Shown here in pieces: positions 7,773-15,591 of a stretch of DNA of 20,741 bases. This DNA is from a virus, in IMG/VR virus record IMGVR_UViG_3300025383_000130, positions 1 through 20,741 of that record. The stretch is one strand, 5' to 3'. Every line of letters begins with the position of its first letter. Position 1 is the stretch's first letter. Made by a program: the position numbers and the translations under genes. The notes under the pieces are model-generated. The model was not told the origin of the DNA and searched no databases. It worked only from the letters and a program-made list of their open reading frames with translations.

Positions 7773-8924
7773 TTATGATGCTGAGTAATATAAGCCTGAA
7801 GTATCAGGTAATGCGCCAGGGCCAGTGTAAACGCCAGCTTGGTTATAGTTGCCTTGGTTAGCCATAGATTGTGAGCTTGCATTACCGCCACCAAAAATGT
7901 TGGTATTGAGCCAGTTGCCCACAGCAGGATTGCTACCGATTTGATAACCTAACTGAGCATTAGCGGCATTGTTAGCGGTGTTGACTGCTTGCTGACCAGC
8001 ATATTGATTGTATGCGTTCATACTTGCAGCTTGACCCATGCCCATGTAAGCCTGAGCTTGGTTCATGTTAGTAGCATTAAGCCCTTGCAAGCCAGCCATT
8101 TGCTGAGCGTATTGCTGACCGACCACACCAGGTTGTTGCGCGGCGTATTGCTGTGCTGATAATGGCACTTGACCAGCTTGTTGTTGATAACCACCAGCAG
8201 TACCATAAGCACCCGCTTGTGCAGCTAGGTTAGCACCAGTCAATTGACCTTGAGCACCACCCGCTTGACTACCTTGAGCCATTGCACCAAGACCTTGTGC
8301 TTGACGGGCTAATTGTTGATTTTGCCATGCAATGTCAAAGTTTTGCATTGATTGGTTGTATTCAGCGCCGCCCACAGCAGAGTTACCCAAGCCACGCATT
8401 GCTTGACCCGCGTTGACCTGTTCGGTTAGTTGCTGTTGCGTTTGCTGGAATAGCGCGTTTTGTGGGTCAAGCGCAGTCTGATAGACTTGGTTCCCAGCAT
8501 TGTACAAATTCTGTTGCTGCTGGCTAGATAAAGCTGCTTGCTGACCGTAAGCACCAGCTTGTTGACCAGCCACATTAGCGCCTTGACCGTAATAGTTACC
8601 TGCTTGACCGTATGCTTGTAGGTATGGGTCATAATTAATTGCATTTTGTTGTTGTAATGATTGTTGGAATAACGGGTTCGCACCTTGATACGCTTGGTTG
8701 ACGATATTTTGGTTTTGACCATACGCTTGTTGCCATGCAGTATCGGCACCGCTTTGCCATGTTGGTTGATAAGCAGGTGCGCCACCACCTGAGTATTGGC
8801 TATCGCCACCACCCAATAAACCCCCGACCACATTACCTGCCACTGAACCTAAAACTGGCCCTGCGATGGCACTAATAAATGACGGGCTAATAATCGCAAT
8901 TAGCATTTTGTGAATTTTAAGCAT
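7773..8924 (-). CDS. Internal virion / DNA ejection protein 1 (Ala/Gln-rich, glycine-zipper N-terminus)
   Basis: Probable ejection protein of 383 residues. The N-terminus has a hydrophobic segment followed by a glycine zipper (about 17-40: AIAGPVLGSVAGNVVGGLLG), able to insert in a membrane. Nearly all the rest is Ala, Gln, Gly, Tyr and Asn with repeated AYGQ, QQAG and AQAGAYG units. This composition is typical of small podoviral head proteins such as those in the P22 gp7/gp20 role, though a homologue is not asserted. The start at 8924 has AGAGGAAC upstream and overlaps the end of the cupin gene by eight bases. It opens the run of three ejection genes. Function is inferred from composition and order. 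Confidence 0.62.
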   Translation of the reverse strand: MLKIHKMLIAIISPSFISAIAGPVLGSVAGNVVGGLLGGGDSQYSGGGAPAYQPTWQSGADTAWQQAYGQNQNIVNQAYQGANPLFQQSLQQQNAINYDPYLQAYGQAGNYYGQGANVAGQQAGAYGQQAALSSQQQQNLYNAGNQVYQTALDPQNALFQQTQQQLTEQVNAGQAMRGLGNSAVGGAEYNQSMQNFDIAWQNQQLARQAQGLGAMAQGSQAGGAQGQLTGANLAAQAGAYGTAGGYQQQAGQVPLSAQQYAAQQPGVVGQQYAQQMAGLQGLNATNMNQAQAYMGMGQAASMNAYNQYAGQQAVNTANNAANAQLGYQIGSNPAVGNWLNTNIFGGGNASSQSMANQGNYNQAGVYTGPGALPDTSGLYYSAS

Positions 8925-9306
8925 TGCAGCGTTCCTCTATAAGCATCATATCCACGTTCTCAACGTCTGTGTGATCGGTTGCGTGGACGCAGAACCAAAC
9001 GACTGGGGTGAGGGCTTCGACGGAATGATGCTTATTTGCTTCAATCGTCAAACATTGAGGGCCAGTAAACTCCGCAGCCACACCATCAACCACAACCCTA
9101 GCTGTACCACTTGCTAAAATGCTCATGTGGTCAAACGTGTGGCTATGTTGGCATAACTTACTACCTGCGGGGACATGCACCTCTTTAGCGTAAACCCCTG
9201 AGTTGAAATGATGAATAACGTCAACATTGCCAACTTCTTTTAAGATACGGTCAACTTCAGTTGTTGAAGTACCTTTAGGGATATACGCTGTGTCCTCAAA
9301 TCTCAT
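8917..9306 (-). CDS. Cupin-domain protein
   Basis: Single-domain cupin, 129 residues. The first cupin motif appears as HSHTFDHMSILASGTARVVV (about 55-74) with His55, His57 and His61 as plausible metal ligands and the usual Gly at 68. The second motif region is GPQCLTIEANKHHSVEAL (82-99) with His93/His94, ending in a strand (VVWFCVHATD). The residues needed to bind a divalent metal are therefore present. Substrate is unknown: cupins include dioxygenases, isomerases and non-enzymatic sugar or ligand binders, and small cupins are seen near tail and lysis genes in other phages. It begins with an ATGA-type overlap on the previous gene. Confidence 0.75.
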   Translation of the reverse strand: MRFEDTAYIPKGTSTTEVDRILKEVGNVDVIHHFNSGVYAKEVHVPAGSKLCQHSHTFDHMSILASGTARVVVDGVAAEFTGPQCLTIEANKHHSVEALTPVVWFCVHATDHTDVENVDMMLIEERCNA

Positions 9307-9557
9307 TTGCTCTTACCTCTGTGTTTAGCTTTATATTCGGGTAAATGGTGACTATGTAGTGATTGTACACCAGTTACTTGACCTGCTGCTTTAGCTACTT
9401 TAGCAGCTTCACCACGATTAGCAAATTTGCCATTGCTAAGTAAGAAGCCACGTTGACCTTCAGCGTCAATGTCTTTATGTTGCAACCCTAATCGTGGGGC
9501 TGGTACAACTTTACCTGAGCTAGTTTTAATTGCTGGGCGTGCGACTTTAGTAACCAT
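9303..9557 (-). CDS. Conserved small phage protein (GFLLSNGKFANRGEAAKVAKAAGQ type)
   Basis: An 84-residue protein whose core reads RGFLLSNGKFANRGEA, then AKVAKAAGQ. This follows a pattern (QGFlts-G-F-R-EA--iA--aGQ) found in many short phage proteins of unknown function. I chose ATG 9557 because it follows the previous stop by two bases and has GGCGAG upstream; a longer frame from 9653 would run 96 bases back into the 3TM holin gene and read non-protein-like sequence. The ends are basic (VTKVARPAIK; KAKHRGKSK) and a His pair (HSHH) precedes the C-terminus. It ends overlapping the cupin start. Confidence 0.65.
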   Translation of the reverse strand: MVTKVARPAIKTSSGKVVPAPRLGLQHKDIDAEGQRGFLLSNGKFANRGEAAKVAKAAGQVTGVQSLHSHHLPEYKAKHRGKSK

Positions 9558-9559
9558 GA

Positions 9560-10057
9560 TTAGCTCGCCACAGGTGTCGATTGATGTAGCAATTGGTCTT
9601 TTGCTTGACTGCCAGCAGATGACCCGAAATAAAACCCAATAATGCCAGTCCAAGCGGTACCTAATGAGCCAAGCATAATCATTAGCTCGTCAGACTTAGT
9701 AGCATATCCCGCCATCAATGCGTAAAGAATACCAAAGAAGCCGAAGGTCACAAAAATAGCTAACGCGCCAGGTATCAATGATTTTGTGGTAGCTTGCATA
9801 GTACGTGCTGAGCTACGATCTTGAACCGCTAATTGCTCAAAGTTTAAGCCTAGTTGCTGGGCTTGAGATTGCAATTGCAACTCAGCTTGTTTAAGTGAAG
9901 CGATTTGATCGGCAGATAATTTTCCGCTTTCGATAGTTTTATTGACATCATTCTCATTCACGCCAAGGGCTTTAGAGATTGCGGTTACTGCTAATCCAGC
10001 TAGTGGACCACCTAGACATGATGCAATGGTTGGTGCAATTTGTTCTAACCAGTTCAT
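9560..10057 (-). CDS. Holin, 3TM type
   Basis: Probable holin that permeabilises the inner membrane to trigger lysis. The 165-residue product has a moderately hydrophobic N-terminal helix (about 8-31, ASCLGGPLAGLAVTAISKAL) and a Gln-rich amphipathic helix (50-90, ending QDRSSARTMQ). Two strong membrane helices follow (about 94-117 and 123-146, the latter ending in TGIIGFYFGSSAGSQAKD). This layout, including the D-R-S-AR and FYFGSSxGSxxK signatures, matches the '3TM holin' family found in phages and gene transfer agents. It starts with an ATGA overlap on the preceding gene and has AAGGAG upstream. It sits just downstream of the endolysin and the coiled-coil membrane protein. Confidence 0.78.
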   Translation of the reverse strand: MNWLEQIAPTIASCLGGPLAGLAVTAISKALGVNENDVNKTIESGKLSADQIASLKQAELQLQSQAQQLGLNFEQLAVQDRSSARTMQATTKSLIPGALAIFVTFGFFGILYALMAGYATKSDELMIMLGSLGTAWTGIIGFYFGSSAGSQAKDQLLHQSTPVAS

Positions 10058-10323
10058 TTTTTAAACTCCTTATCATGTTCCTCTAATATACGGATTCGCA
10101 CATTTAATTCGCCAATCTTACCGTTTAATTCTTCTTTAAGTTTATTCCGAGCTTCCGCTGAAATAGGGCTATCAGTAGGCACACCTTGTGGTGTAATTAA
10201 TGCTGGCATTTTAGAACGAATATCGACTAACTCATTTTGCATACCATTTACGCTAGTAATCATCCAACCAACGGCTGCGACCATTACTGGAAATATCATC
10301 GAAATAAGTTTGCCCATATCCAT
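10054..10323 (-). CDS. Membrane-anchored coiled-coil protein, possible Rz-like spanin
   Basis: About 89 residues from ATG 10323, which follows the endolysin stop by one base; upstream ATGs at 10335 and 10356 are also in frame but would overlap the endolysin. There is one N-terminal membrane helix (LISMIFPVMVAAVGWMITSV) with a short cytoplasmic lead. Then comes a soluble periplasmic-type part with a helix from about residue 60 to the end, heptad-like (LKEELNGKIGELNVRIRILEEHDKEF). Membrane anchor plus coiled coil directly after an endolysin is the pattern of an inner-membrane spanin (Rz). No lipoprotein partner (Rz1) was found nested in it, so the role is tentative. Confidence 0.55.
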   Translation of the reverse strand: MDMGKLISMIFPVMVAAVGWMITSVNGMQNELVDIRSKMPALITPQGVPTDSPISAEARNKLKEELNGKIGELNVRIRILEEHDKEFKK

Positions 10324-10324
10324 A

Positions 10325-10771
10325 TTAAGCACCATTCGTATAAGTTGCGACGCCATTCACAAAATGAGCAGTCAATACTTCACGACGCATTTTAGGGTCA
10401 AACGAGATATGAACCCAAGTGCCTTCTTGTATTAATTGGTCAAACTGTAAGTCTGAGGCGGCAAGCTGTTTAACGATGTCGAGAGGTGTGCCACGATCAG
10501 GGCAAGTAAAATCAGCAGCATAACCATCCATGTGAGCTGAATTGCTCGCACCATGTAAAGCCTTATTCAATGCAGGGCAACGATAGCCTGAACTAATTAG
10601 GAGGGGGCTGTTGTATATGCTCAGCAAGCTACGCACTTTTTCTAAACCTTGAGCCAACACATTAAGGTTGGCTAATATTGCGTCTGAAGGCGTATTGTCG
10701 ATACCTAAGCGTACCGCTGTGTCTGAGCGAATAAGCTCCTCAAGACTAAAGTGAGTTGTTATTTGTGTCAT
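10325..10771 (-). CDS. Endolysin, M15-family zinc peptidase (L-alanyl-D-glutamate / D-Ala-D-Ala type)
   Basis: Cell-wall peptidase that cuts peptide stems of peptidoglycan at lysis. The 148-residue protein starts with the usual THFSLEELIRS entry. It has SSGYRCPALN (60-69) and the zinc motif SAHMDGYAADF (78-88), supplying His80 and Asp87. It ends with WVHISF (119-124), giving the third ligand His121. These are the features of the peptidase M15A group; length matches single-domain phage endolysins. There is no signal peptide, so it would need a holin to reach the wall. It starts 26 bases inside the end of the small holin gene and is followed by the Rz-like gene. Confidence 0.88.
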   Translation of the reverse strand: MTQITTHFSLEELIRSDTAVRLGIDNTPSDAILANLNVLAQGLEKVRSLLSIYNSPLLISSGYRCPALNKALHGASNSAHMDGYAADFTCPDRGTPLDIVKQLAASDLQFDQLIQEGTWVHISFDPKMRREVLTAHFVNGVATYTNGA

Positions 10772-10940
10772 TTTGTTTACCGTGAATTAAGCGTTGAACA
10801 GTTTTGGTCTCATATATCCGTAAGCAAACCCATAGGAAGGAAAGCCATGTGGTCACGACTGGTAATATGCCAGTTAGCACCCCCGCTAAGCCAGCAATGG
10901 CTCCAATGTCGATGGCGTTTTTAACGTGATCGTGTTCCAT
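10746..10940 (-). CDS. Small holin-like membrane protein
   Basis: A 64-residue protein with a continuous hydrophobic stretch (about 11-40: DIGAIAGLAGVLTGILPVVT...FLWVCL), long enough for one or two short membrane helices. It is followed by RIYETKTVQRLIHG and a polar tail (NDTNNNSL). The 'RIYETKTVQ' ending is typical of small proteins placed before endolysins in podoviruses, which supports a holin or antiholin role. GGAG lies ten bases before the ATG, and the gene overlaps the endolysin start by 26 bases. Because a separate 3TM holin lies two genes downstream, one of the pair may be a regulator. Confidence 0.65.
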   Translation of the reverse strand: MEHDHVKNAIDIGAIAGLAGVLTGILPVVTTWLSFLWVCLRIYETKTVQRLIHGKQNDTNNNSL

Positions 10941-10942
10941 TT

Positions 10943-11299
10943 TTAATTACTCCACTGAGCTTTCGGTTGCGCTGGCCACACGATGTCACCAGCTACGGGA
11001 TTAACTGCAATTGAACGGATGGCACTACGGTAAGCAACAAACGCAGCACCATTATCTAAATGTGGTGACAATGACTGATCGTTTACACTAGGGATTTCTG
11101 ACCAATCGGTATCAAGAAGTAATTGAGTAGCAGTTGCTTTATTTTGCTCAGCCGTTGGCGCTGAAGGTAAAGGTGGCCAATTACCAGTAATATTTACCCA
11201 GCCATTTGCAATTGCTTGGTCAATATAAGGTTTTTGCGTTGGGTCGGTTTCGTCATACCCAAAAACTTCTTGATTAGCTGGATTTTGATAATAAATCAT
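10943..11299 (-). CDS. Tail fibre assembly chaperone-like protein
   Basis: Probable assembly helper for the tail fibre encoded just upstream. From ATG 11299 the product is 118 residues. I prefer this start over 11323 because AAGGAA lies eight bases before it and the longer form would overlap the fibre gene. The C-terminal half shows LLLDTDWSEIPSVND, then FVAYRSAIRSIAVNP and DIVWPAQP. This is the 'TDW...YR..LR.i...vvWP..P' pattern of phage tail fibre assembly/DUF4376-like proteins. The N-terminus (IYYQNPANQEVFGYD) fits the 'y...n.evy.y' opening of the same group. Position right after a fibre gene agrees. Confidence 0.7.
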   Translation of the reverse strand: MIYYQNPANQEVFGYDETDPTQKPYIDQAIANGWVNITGNWPPLPSAPTAEQNKATATQLLLDTDWSEIPSVNDQSLSPHLDNGAAFVAYRSAIRSIAVNPVAGDIVWPAQPKAQWSN

Positions 11300-11309
11300 A
11301 ATTTTTTCC

Positions 11310-12290
11310 TTAACGTAATTCAACCCATTGACTTAAAGTACCAGTGCCACTTGTACCACCACTAGCTGAGACTGAATAAGTTGCCCCGATTGGGACGATT
11401 GCAGTGATTAGATTTCCATATCCAGCATTAGCAGAATACGTAGTCATGTGACCAACTGTTGTACCTGCCACTGTAACTGTTAAATCAAAAGATCCACTTC
11501 CTGCCGAAATAGCTCTAACTGAAATTTCAATAGGAACTCCAGTGGAATTTGTATATGTAGTTAAAAGCGCTCGACTTGAAGTTACATCTTGCCAACTTTG
11601 AGAACCTTGCCCTAAAGCATTGGTAACATTCGTTGCAAGAGCTGCTAGTGTTGCAGTTGCGGCATTACCCGTGCATGACCCTGAAGAACCGCTGGCATTA
11701 CCAGTGATGTTGCCAGTGAAACTCACTCCTGAAATTGAACCGCCCGTAATTGACACTGAGCTTGAGCTTTGGAAAGCCATTGTCCCTAAACCACTTAATG
11801 CAGCAGGTGCAACTAATTGAAATTCTGTACCGTCGTATTGAACGATGATAATAGCATTTGCTGTGATGTCACCAGAAGCTAATGCTGTGCTACCTAATTT
11901 TGTGACAGCTTTGGCCCCTACGCCGTTTACATTTAGAGTTACTGCGCCAGTATTTGCGCCCGCTGATATGAAGCTAAACATTTGGCCAGCTTGATAAGCT
12001 GTAATAGCTGGAGTTAAAGTGCCAACGATTGTATTTGTACCTGCTACCGAGGATAAGAATGTAAGACTTGAGTTTTGTACTTGAGCGCCTGTTGTGAAGT
12101 CCACACCAGCAACGGCAGGGAGTGTATTACCTGAACCATCACCTTTAAGCATACCTGAGCCACTTGTTGCGGCACAAGCATTGCCGTTTACTTGGTTTTG
12201 AATCCAGCTAAACAGTGTCATTACTTGAGTTGCGTCCTCAACCGTACCATTTTGTAAGGTGGTTGGAAATGTGCTGATAATGTTACTCAT
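11310..12290 (-). CDS. Tail fibre protein, complete (326 residues)
   Basis: Trimeric-type phage tail fibre. After a short helical N-terminus (ATQVMTLFSWIQNQVNGN) there is a Gly/Ser/Thr/Asn-rich beta region. It includes a typical fibre unit (about 110-160: GAVTLNVNGVGAKAV, ASGDITANAIIIVQYDGTEF). A collagen-like low-complexity neck follows near 175-210 (SITGGSISGVSFTGNITGNA). The last 101 residues (from about 226) form a distinct domain starting QSWQDVTSSRALLTTYTNST and ending QWVELR. The fibre at the right edge carries the same type of C-terminal domain, so this is likely a receptor-binding or capping tip. Start ATG 12290 has GAGGT upstream. It follows the hub gene and precedes its assembly chaperone. 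Confidence 0.8.
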   Translation of the reverse strand: MSNIISTFPTTLQNGTVEDATQVMTLFSWIQNQVNGNACAATSGSGMLKGDGSGNTLPAVAGVDFTTGAQVQNSSLTFLSSVAGTNTIVGTLTPAITAYQAGQMFSFISAGANTGAVTLNVNGVGAKAVTKLGSTALASGDITANAIIIVQYDGTEFQLVAPAALSGLGTMAFQSSSSVSITGGSISGVSFTGNITGNASGSSGSCTGNAATATLAALATNVTNALGQGSQSWQDVTSSRALLTTYTNSTGVPIEISVRAISAGSGSFDLTVTVAGTTVGHMTTYSANAGYGNLITAIVPIGATYSVSASGGTSGTGTLSQWVELR

Positions 12291-12298
12291 AATCTACC

Positions 12299-13933
12299 TC
12301 AAGCCTGTAATAAGTAGCCAGTACGTTGATACCTTGCATAGAATGTACCAATTGCAATGGATGTGGATGCTGGCGCAAGTACGTCAATTGCTAGTTTATT
12401 GAATACCAACGGTATTGTCCAGTTTACTGCGTAAGTTCTAGGTGAAATTGTTGAGCTTTGCCATGAAGTACCATCGCCCCACTTATTAGACCCCCAAATA
12501 CCGCCAACTTGACCAGTCGTTACGTTAGTACCGTTGATATAGTTACCTTTATCATCATAAGCTGAAATGGCATACGTAGTTGCGTTACCGATAGATGAAA
12601 GCTCAATTGTGGATTCCACAACCTGCTTCATTTCCATGTCATCACGTTTTGGGAATTGCGCTGATTTAAGCTCTACATTGTAAGTCACCCCGTTATCGTT
12701 ATAGACGGTTGACGAGCTTGGGTAAACATACCCGTTAAACATTTTTGCCCCACTACCATACCCTGAAAGTATGAAATAGTTACCTGCTGACGATACACAG
12801 TCATATACGAAGCTGTGTGGGCCATTCCAACGCTTTTTACGCGTATCAAACCAGTAGTCGTATGTGCCAGCCACACCATCGACAATGGTAGGAATACAGA
12901 TGCGATAAATGTTGCCAGCGAACGCTGCCGCAACACGTGTAGGCTGAGTAATGTATCCGAAAGGTTGTCTAATATCAGGTGTCGCACCATAACCGTCTTG
13001 GTAAGTCACTGGCATTACTGCACCAAAAGCATTAACCAAATAAGCTGAGTCAGGGCCAGCAAAGAATGTCCCTAATGGTGATGGTACAACTGACCTTGGA
13101 CATACTGATCCAATGTTAAGCGACAAATAGTTAAGCGATAATGATCCCGTAATTGCTGAGTCACCCGTAATTTGCCAAATTTGAGTTGCTTTAAATGCAA
13201 TAAGCGCAGCAATAACACCTGCGGAAGTAGTTTGCACAGGTAGCCCTGATAATGCGGTAATTGGGCTAGTGTCACCTAATGTCAATGACTGACCTGCGTT
13301 TGTCATTACAGTTGGATTGAGTGAGTCACTGTAATAAGCAACGTTACCGCAAGCAAAGTATGCTCGGTTGTTTAAGTTAGCTACAAAAGTTGGGACGCTA
13401 GGTAAACCATGACTTGTTGTGTTCATGGTGCTATATGCTGGTGCTGCAGGGTTACTAATGTCAATCACACCGAAGAATGACGTACCAGTACCACTATACC
13501 CAGGGTGAGTAATGATAAGTTTAGAACCAATACTTGCAATACTTGGCGGTGTCCAAGCACCTGTGGTTGGCGGTGATGTTGGACGACCTTCAGAATTACC
13601 AGCCGTAACACCGCTAATGGTAATAAATGATCCGTTTTGAATGTTGTAACAAAATGGTTGGTCTTTACCCGCAGTAAGTCCTGTGGCTACCATACCAAAA
13701 ATATAGTTACCAATGGTAATTTGAACAGAAATGAAACCAGGTGTTGTGAACCCTGCAAAAGAAGTGAAACCTCCATCAACGCCTGGTCTAGCAACTACAA
13801 TCTCAGGGTTAGATTGGTCAAATACTAAGTTTGATAGCTTACGACATGCACCTGGGAATACATCCGTTGCATCGTAGGCGTCAGCTAATCCCTTCGGAGT
13901 AAATCTGACGGGTACTGAATCTGCTATAGGCAT
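12299..13933 (-). CDS. P22 gp10-like tail hub / packaged DNA stabilisation protein
   Basis: Likely the short-tail hub that plugs the portal and holds packaged DNA in. The 544-residue product opens with PVRFTPKGLADAYDATDVFPGACRKLSNLV, the kind of entry seen in gp10-like stabilisation proteins (defines attachment and a list of beta blades). A long run of beta strands follows with motifs such as RPGVDGGF, IASIGSKLIITHPG, FVANLNNRAYFACGNVAYYSD, YDYWFDTRKKRWNGPHSF and KMFNGYVY, as expected for a beta-propeller-like hub. It begins four bases after the connector gene and is followed by the fibre gene, the usual podovirus order. The exact family, P22-type versus T7 gp12-type, is inferred from style and order. 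Confidence 0.68.
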   Translation of the reverse strand: MPIADSVPVRFTPKGLADAYDATDVFPGACRKLSNLVFDQSNPEIVVARPGVDGGFTSFAGFTTPGFISVQITIGNYIFGMVATGLTAGKDQPFCYNIQNGSFITISGVTAGNSEGRPTSPPTTGAWTPPSIASIGSKLIITHPGYSGTGTSFFGVIDISNPAAPAYSTMNTTSHGLPSVPTFVANLNNRAYFACGNVAYYSDSLNPTVMTNAGQSLTLGDTSPITALSGLPVQTTSAGVIAALIAFKATQIWQITGDSAITGSLSLNYLSLNIGSVCPRSVVPSPLGTFFAGPDSAYLVNAFGAVMPVTYQDGYGATPDIRQPFGYITQPTRVAAAFAGNIYRICIPTIVDGVAGTYDYWFDTRKKRWNGPHSFVYDCVSSAGNYFILSGYGSGAKMFNGYVYPSSSTVYNDNGVTYNVELKSAQFPKRDDMEMKQVVESTIELSSIGNATTYAISAYDDKGNYINGTNVTTGQVGGIWGSNKWGDGTSWQSSTISPRTYAVNWTIPLVFNKLAIDVLAPASTSIAIGTFYARYQRTGYLLQA

Positions 13934-13936
13934 AAT

Positions 13937-14629
13937 TTACCAAGGGTCAAGTTTCGTTGGACGGTTAGAACCACCAATACGGAATCGGCGAGGGTCTAAT
14001 TGCACTTCTTTAACAACTTGTTGCTCGTCACCTTCAGTAAGTAAATGAGCTTCAAGCATCTTGTCACACATTGCCACCCACGCATTGTAGCGAGAGTCGT
14101 CAGTGATACGCATCATACGCATCGCTGTGGCTTCAATCAGGTAGTCTTGGTCTGAAAACCACGGAATAGCCGAGCTGGTTTCAGGATTTGTAATTGGGTT
14201 TTGACGCAAATAATAACGATGGGTAACAGTTATGTTTTGTGCCGATTGAGGGTAGATATAAAGCTGACCTAAGCCACCAGTCGCTACGGCTGAAAGGTCA
14301 CTAGCCCACTCGTAAGGGTAGTTTGCCAAGCTGACTTGTTGTGTCTCAGAGTCGAATTGTTTTAACGATGCTGGATTTAAGAAATAAGGCTCACCTTGAA
14401 TTTCATAAAACATATCGTATGTTCTTAAGTAATTGGCCTCTAATGGAAACGGGCCATTACTATAAGCAGGAATAATTAAGTTTGTAGTGATTAAATTAAC
14501 TTTTAAGTTACGGTGCAGCACAAGATCGTCGAGCACAAAATTCAACGCCCTGCCCCCCTGCGCGGTGAATCCTGGACACTTAGCTATCGCTAGAGCATCG
14601 GCAACGATCTGTGCTGCGGTGTAACTCAT
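13937..14629 (-). CDS. Head-to-tail connector / tail adaptor (gp4/gp11-like)
   Basis: Probable adaptor ring joining portal to hub. The 230-residue product begins with a helical segment (MSYTAAQIVADALAIAKCPGFTAQ..ALNFVLDDLVLHRNLKVN) typical of tail adaptors of the P22 gp4 / T7 gp11 type. It then has a beta-rich middle (LANYPYEWASDLSA, GLGQLYIYPQSAQNITVTHRYY) and a long helix near the end (QDYLIEATAMRMMRITDD...AWVAMCDKMLEAHL). It ends in a basic tail with DPRRFRIGG. It starts one base after the preceding stop and sits directly before the hub gene, which supports the role. It is a little longer than P22 gp4 and T7 gp11. Confidence 0.65.
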   Translation of the reverse strand: MSYTAAQIVADALAIAKCPGFTAQGGRALNFVLDDLVLHRNLKVNLITTNLIIPAYSNGPFPLEANYLRTYDMFYEIQGEPYFLNPASLKQFDSETQQVSLANYPYEWASDLSAVATGGLGQLYIYPQSAQNITVTHRYYLRQNPITNPETSSAIPWFSDQDYLIEATAMRMMRITDDSRYNAWVAMCDKMLEAHLLTEGDEQQVVKEVQLDPRRFRIGGSNRPTKLDPW

Positions 14630-14630
14630 A

Positions 14631-15047
14631 TTAGCCTAAACCGACCTTTTTCTTAGCTTCAGAAATGGCCAGCTCACCTTTCTCAATATCTTCAGTAACG
14701 CGAGTAATGTTAGTACCCATGTTTTGAATAGTAAGCTTTTCTTGTGACGTTAGTTTAGCACCATTCTTTTGTTTTGACTCAAGATTTTCTAAAACCTCTT
14801 TCATTTGTTTTAGAGCTTGTACGCCTTGGTCACGACGAGCTTCCAATTCAGGAATCTCAGAACGAGTACGCTGGTGATCTACAATGTCGTGGAATAAATT
14901 TACACGGTTATTCACAGACTCGACTGACTCACCTTCGTATAAATAGCCACTAACGTTGATTGTTTTACCATTTGGCATAGTCGCTTGAATACTGAAATTA
15001 CCAGTTACTAAAGCGCCTTGCAACGTGCCTTCTTCTTTCTTAGTCAT
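14631..15047 (-). CDS. Hypothetical coiled-coil structural-module protein
   Basis: A 138-residue protein between the capsid and connector genes, function unknown. The N-terminal 50 residues are strand-like (GALVTGNFSIQATMPNGKTINVSGYLYEGES). The rest is a long charged helix (about 55-134, ELEARRDQGVQALKQMKEVL...) of coiled-coil type. The ATG at 15047 is nine bases after AAGGAG; an earlier ATG at 15055 opens a frame that stops after three codons. A minor capsid, decoration or head completion role is possible from position only. Confidence 0.6.
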   Translation of the reverse strand: MTKKEEGTLQGALVTGNFSIQATMPNGKTINVSGYLYEGESVESVNNRVNLFHDIVDHQRTRSEIPELEARRDQGVQALKQMKEVLENLESKQKNGAKLTSQEKLTIQNMGTNITRVTEDIEKGELAISEAKKKVGLG

Positions 15048-15065
15048 TTGGTCATACTCCTTAGA

Positions 15066-15572
15066 TTAACGTGTTTTGCCCATAAAATGGCGATTTGTTG
15101 GGCGACGATACGCATTTTCATTGTCGCCATGAATTGACTTCTCATGGTCCCAACAACGAGCAATACGGCTCTTTAAATCGGTCAGTGTATACAAGTCAAC
15201 GGTATAGGTCTCATTATGGAAATAATCTTGACCATTAGTTGTGAGTGAGATACCTGCGCCTGTTGGCAATTGTATCTGATAAAAATAAGTTGGTACATCA
15301 ACCTCTACGAATTTTTGCTTACGTTCGTCGGTTTCCCAAGGGTTGGTGCATTTTTTAATCTTTACAGTTTTACCTGTTGGTTGTTCGTCGCTATTGCCCA
15401 CATACATGCCAGCTTCGGCTGTGGCTAACGCATTACTTTCAGCAACACTACGTGCTTCCTGCTCTTGAAGTAACTGAGCTTGAAGGGCCGCAATCTGTGA
15501 CTGCAACTCAGCTAATGTGACTTCTTTATTTTCAGTTTTAGGTAGTGATAATTTTGTATTTTCTTGTGACAT
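15066..15572 (-). CDS. Hypothetical protein downstream of the capsid gene
   Basis: A 168-residue protein of unknown function. Residues about 18-55 form a Gln/Glu/Ala-rich coiled coil (AELQSQIAALQAQLLQEQEA). This leads into a beta-rich domain (TVKIKKCTNPWETDERKQKF, DVPTYFYQIQLPTGAGISL, YTVDLYTLTDLKSR) and a basic C-terminus (NRHFMGKTR). The ATG is preceded by AAGGAG and is the first gene after the strong hairpin following the capsid gene, so its level may differ from that of the capsid. Its place suggests a head-related role, not proven. Confidence 0.6.
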   Translation of the reverse strand: MSQENTKLSLPKTENKEVTLAELQSQIAALQAQLLQEQEARSVAESNALATAEAGMYVGNSDEQPTGKTVKIKKCTNPWETDERKQKFVEVDVPTYFYQIQLPTGAGISLTTNGQDYFHNETYTVDLYTLTDLKSRIARCWDHEKSIHGDNENAYRRPTNRHFMGKTR

Positions 15573-15591
15573 GATCTTGCTCCTTAGTGAA

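Noticed and set aside
9558-9653. N-terminal extension of the small GFLLSNGKF-type protein
   Set aside because: It reads through the holin C-terminus in another frame, whereas ATG 9557 has a ribosome site and normal spacing.
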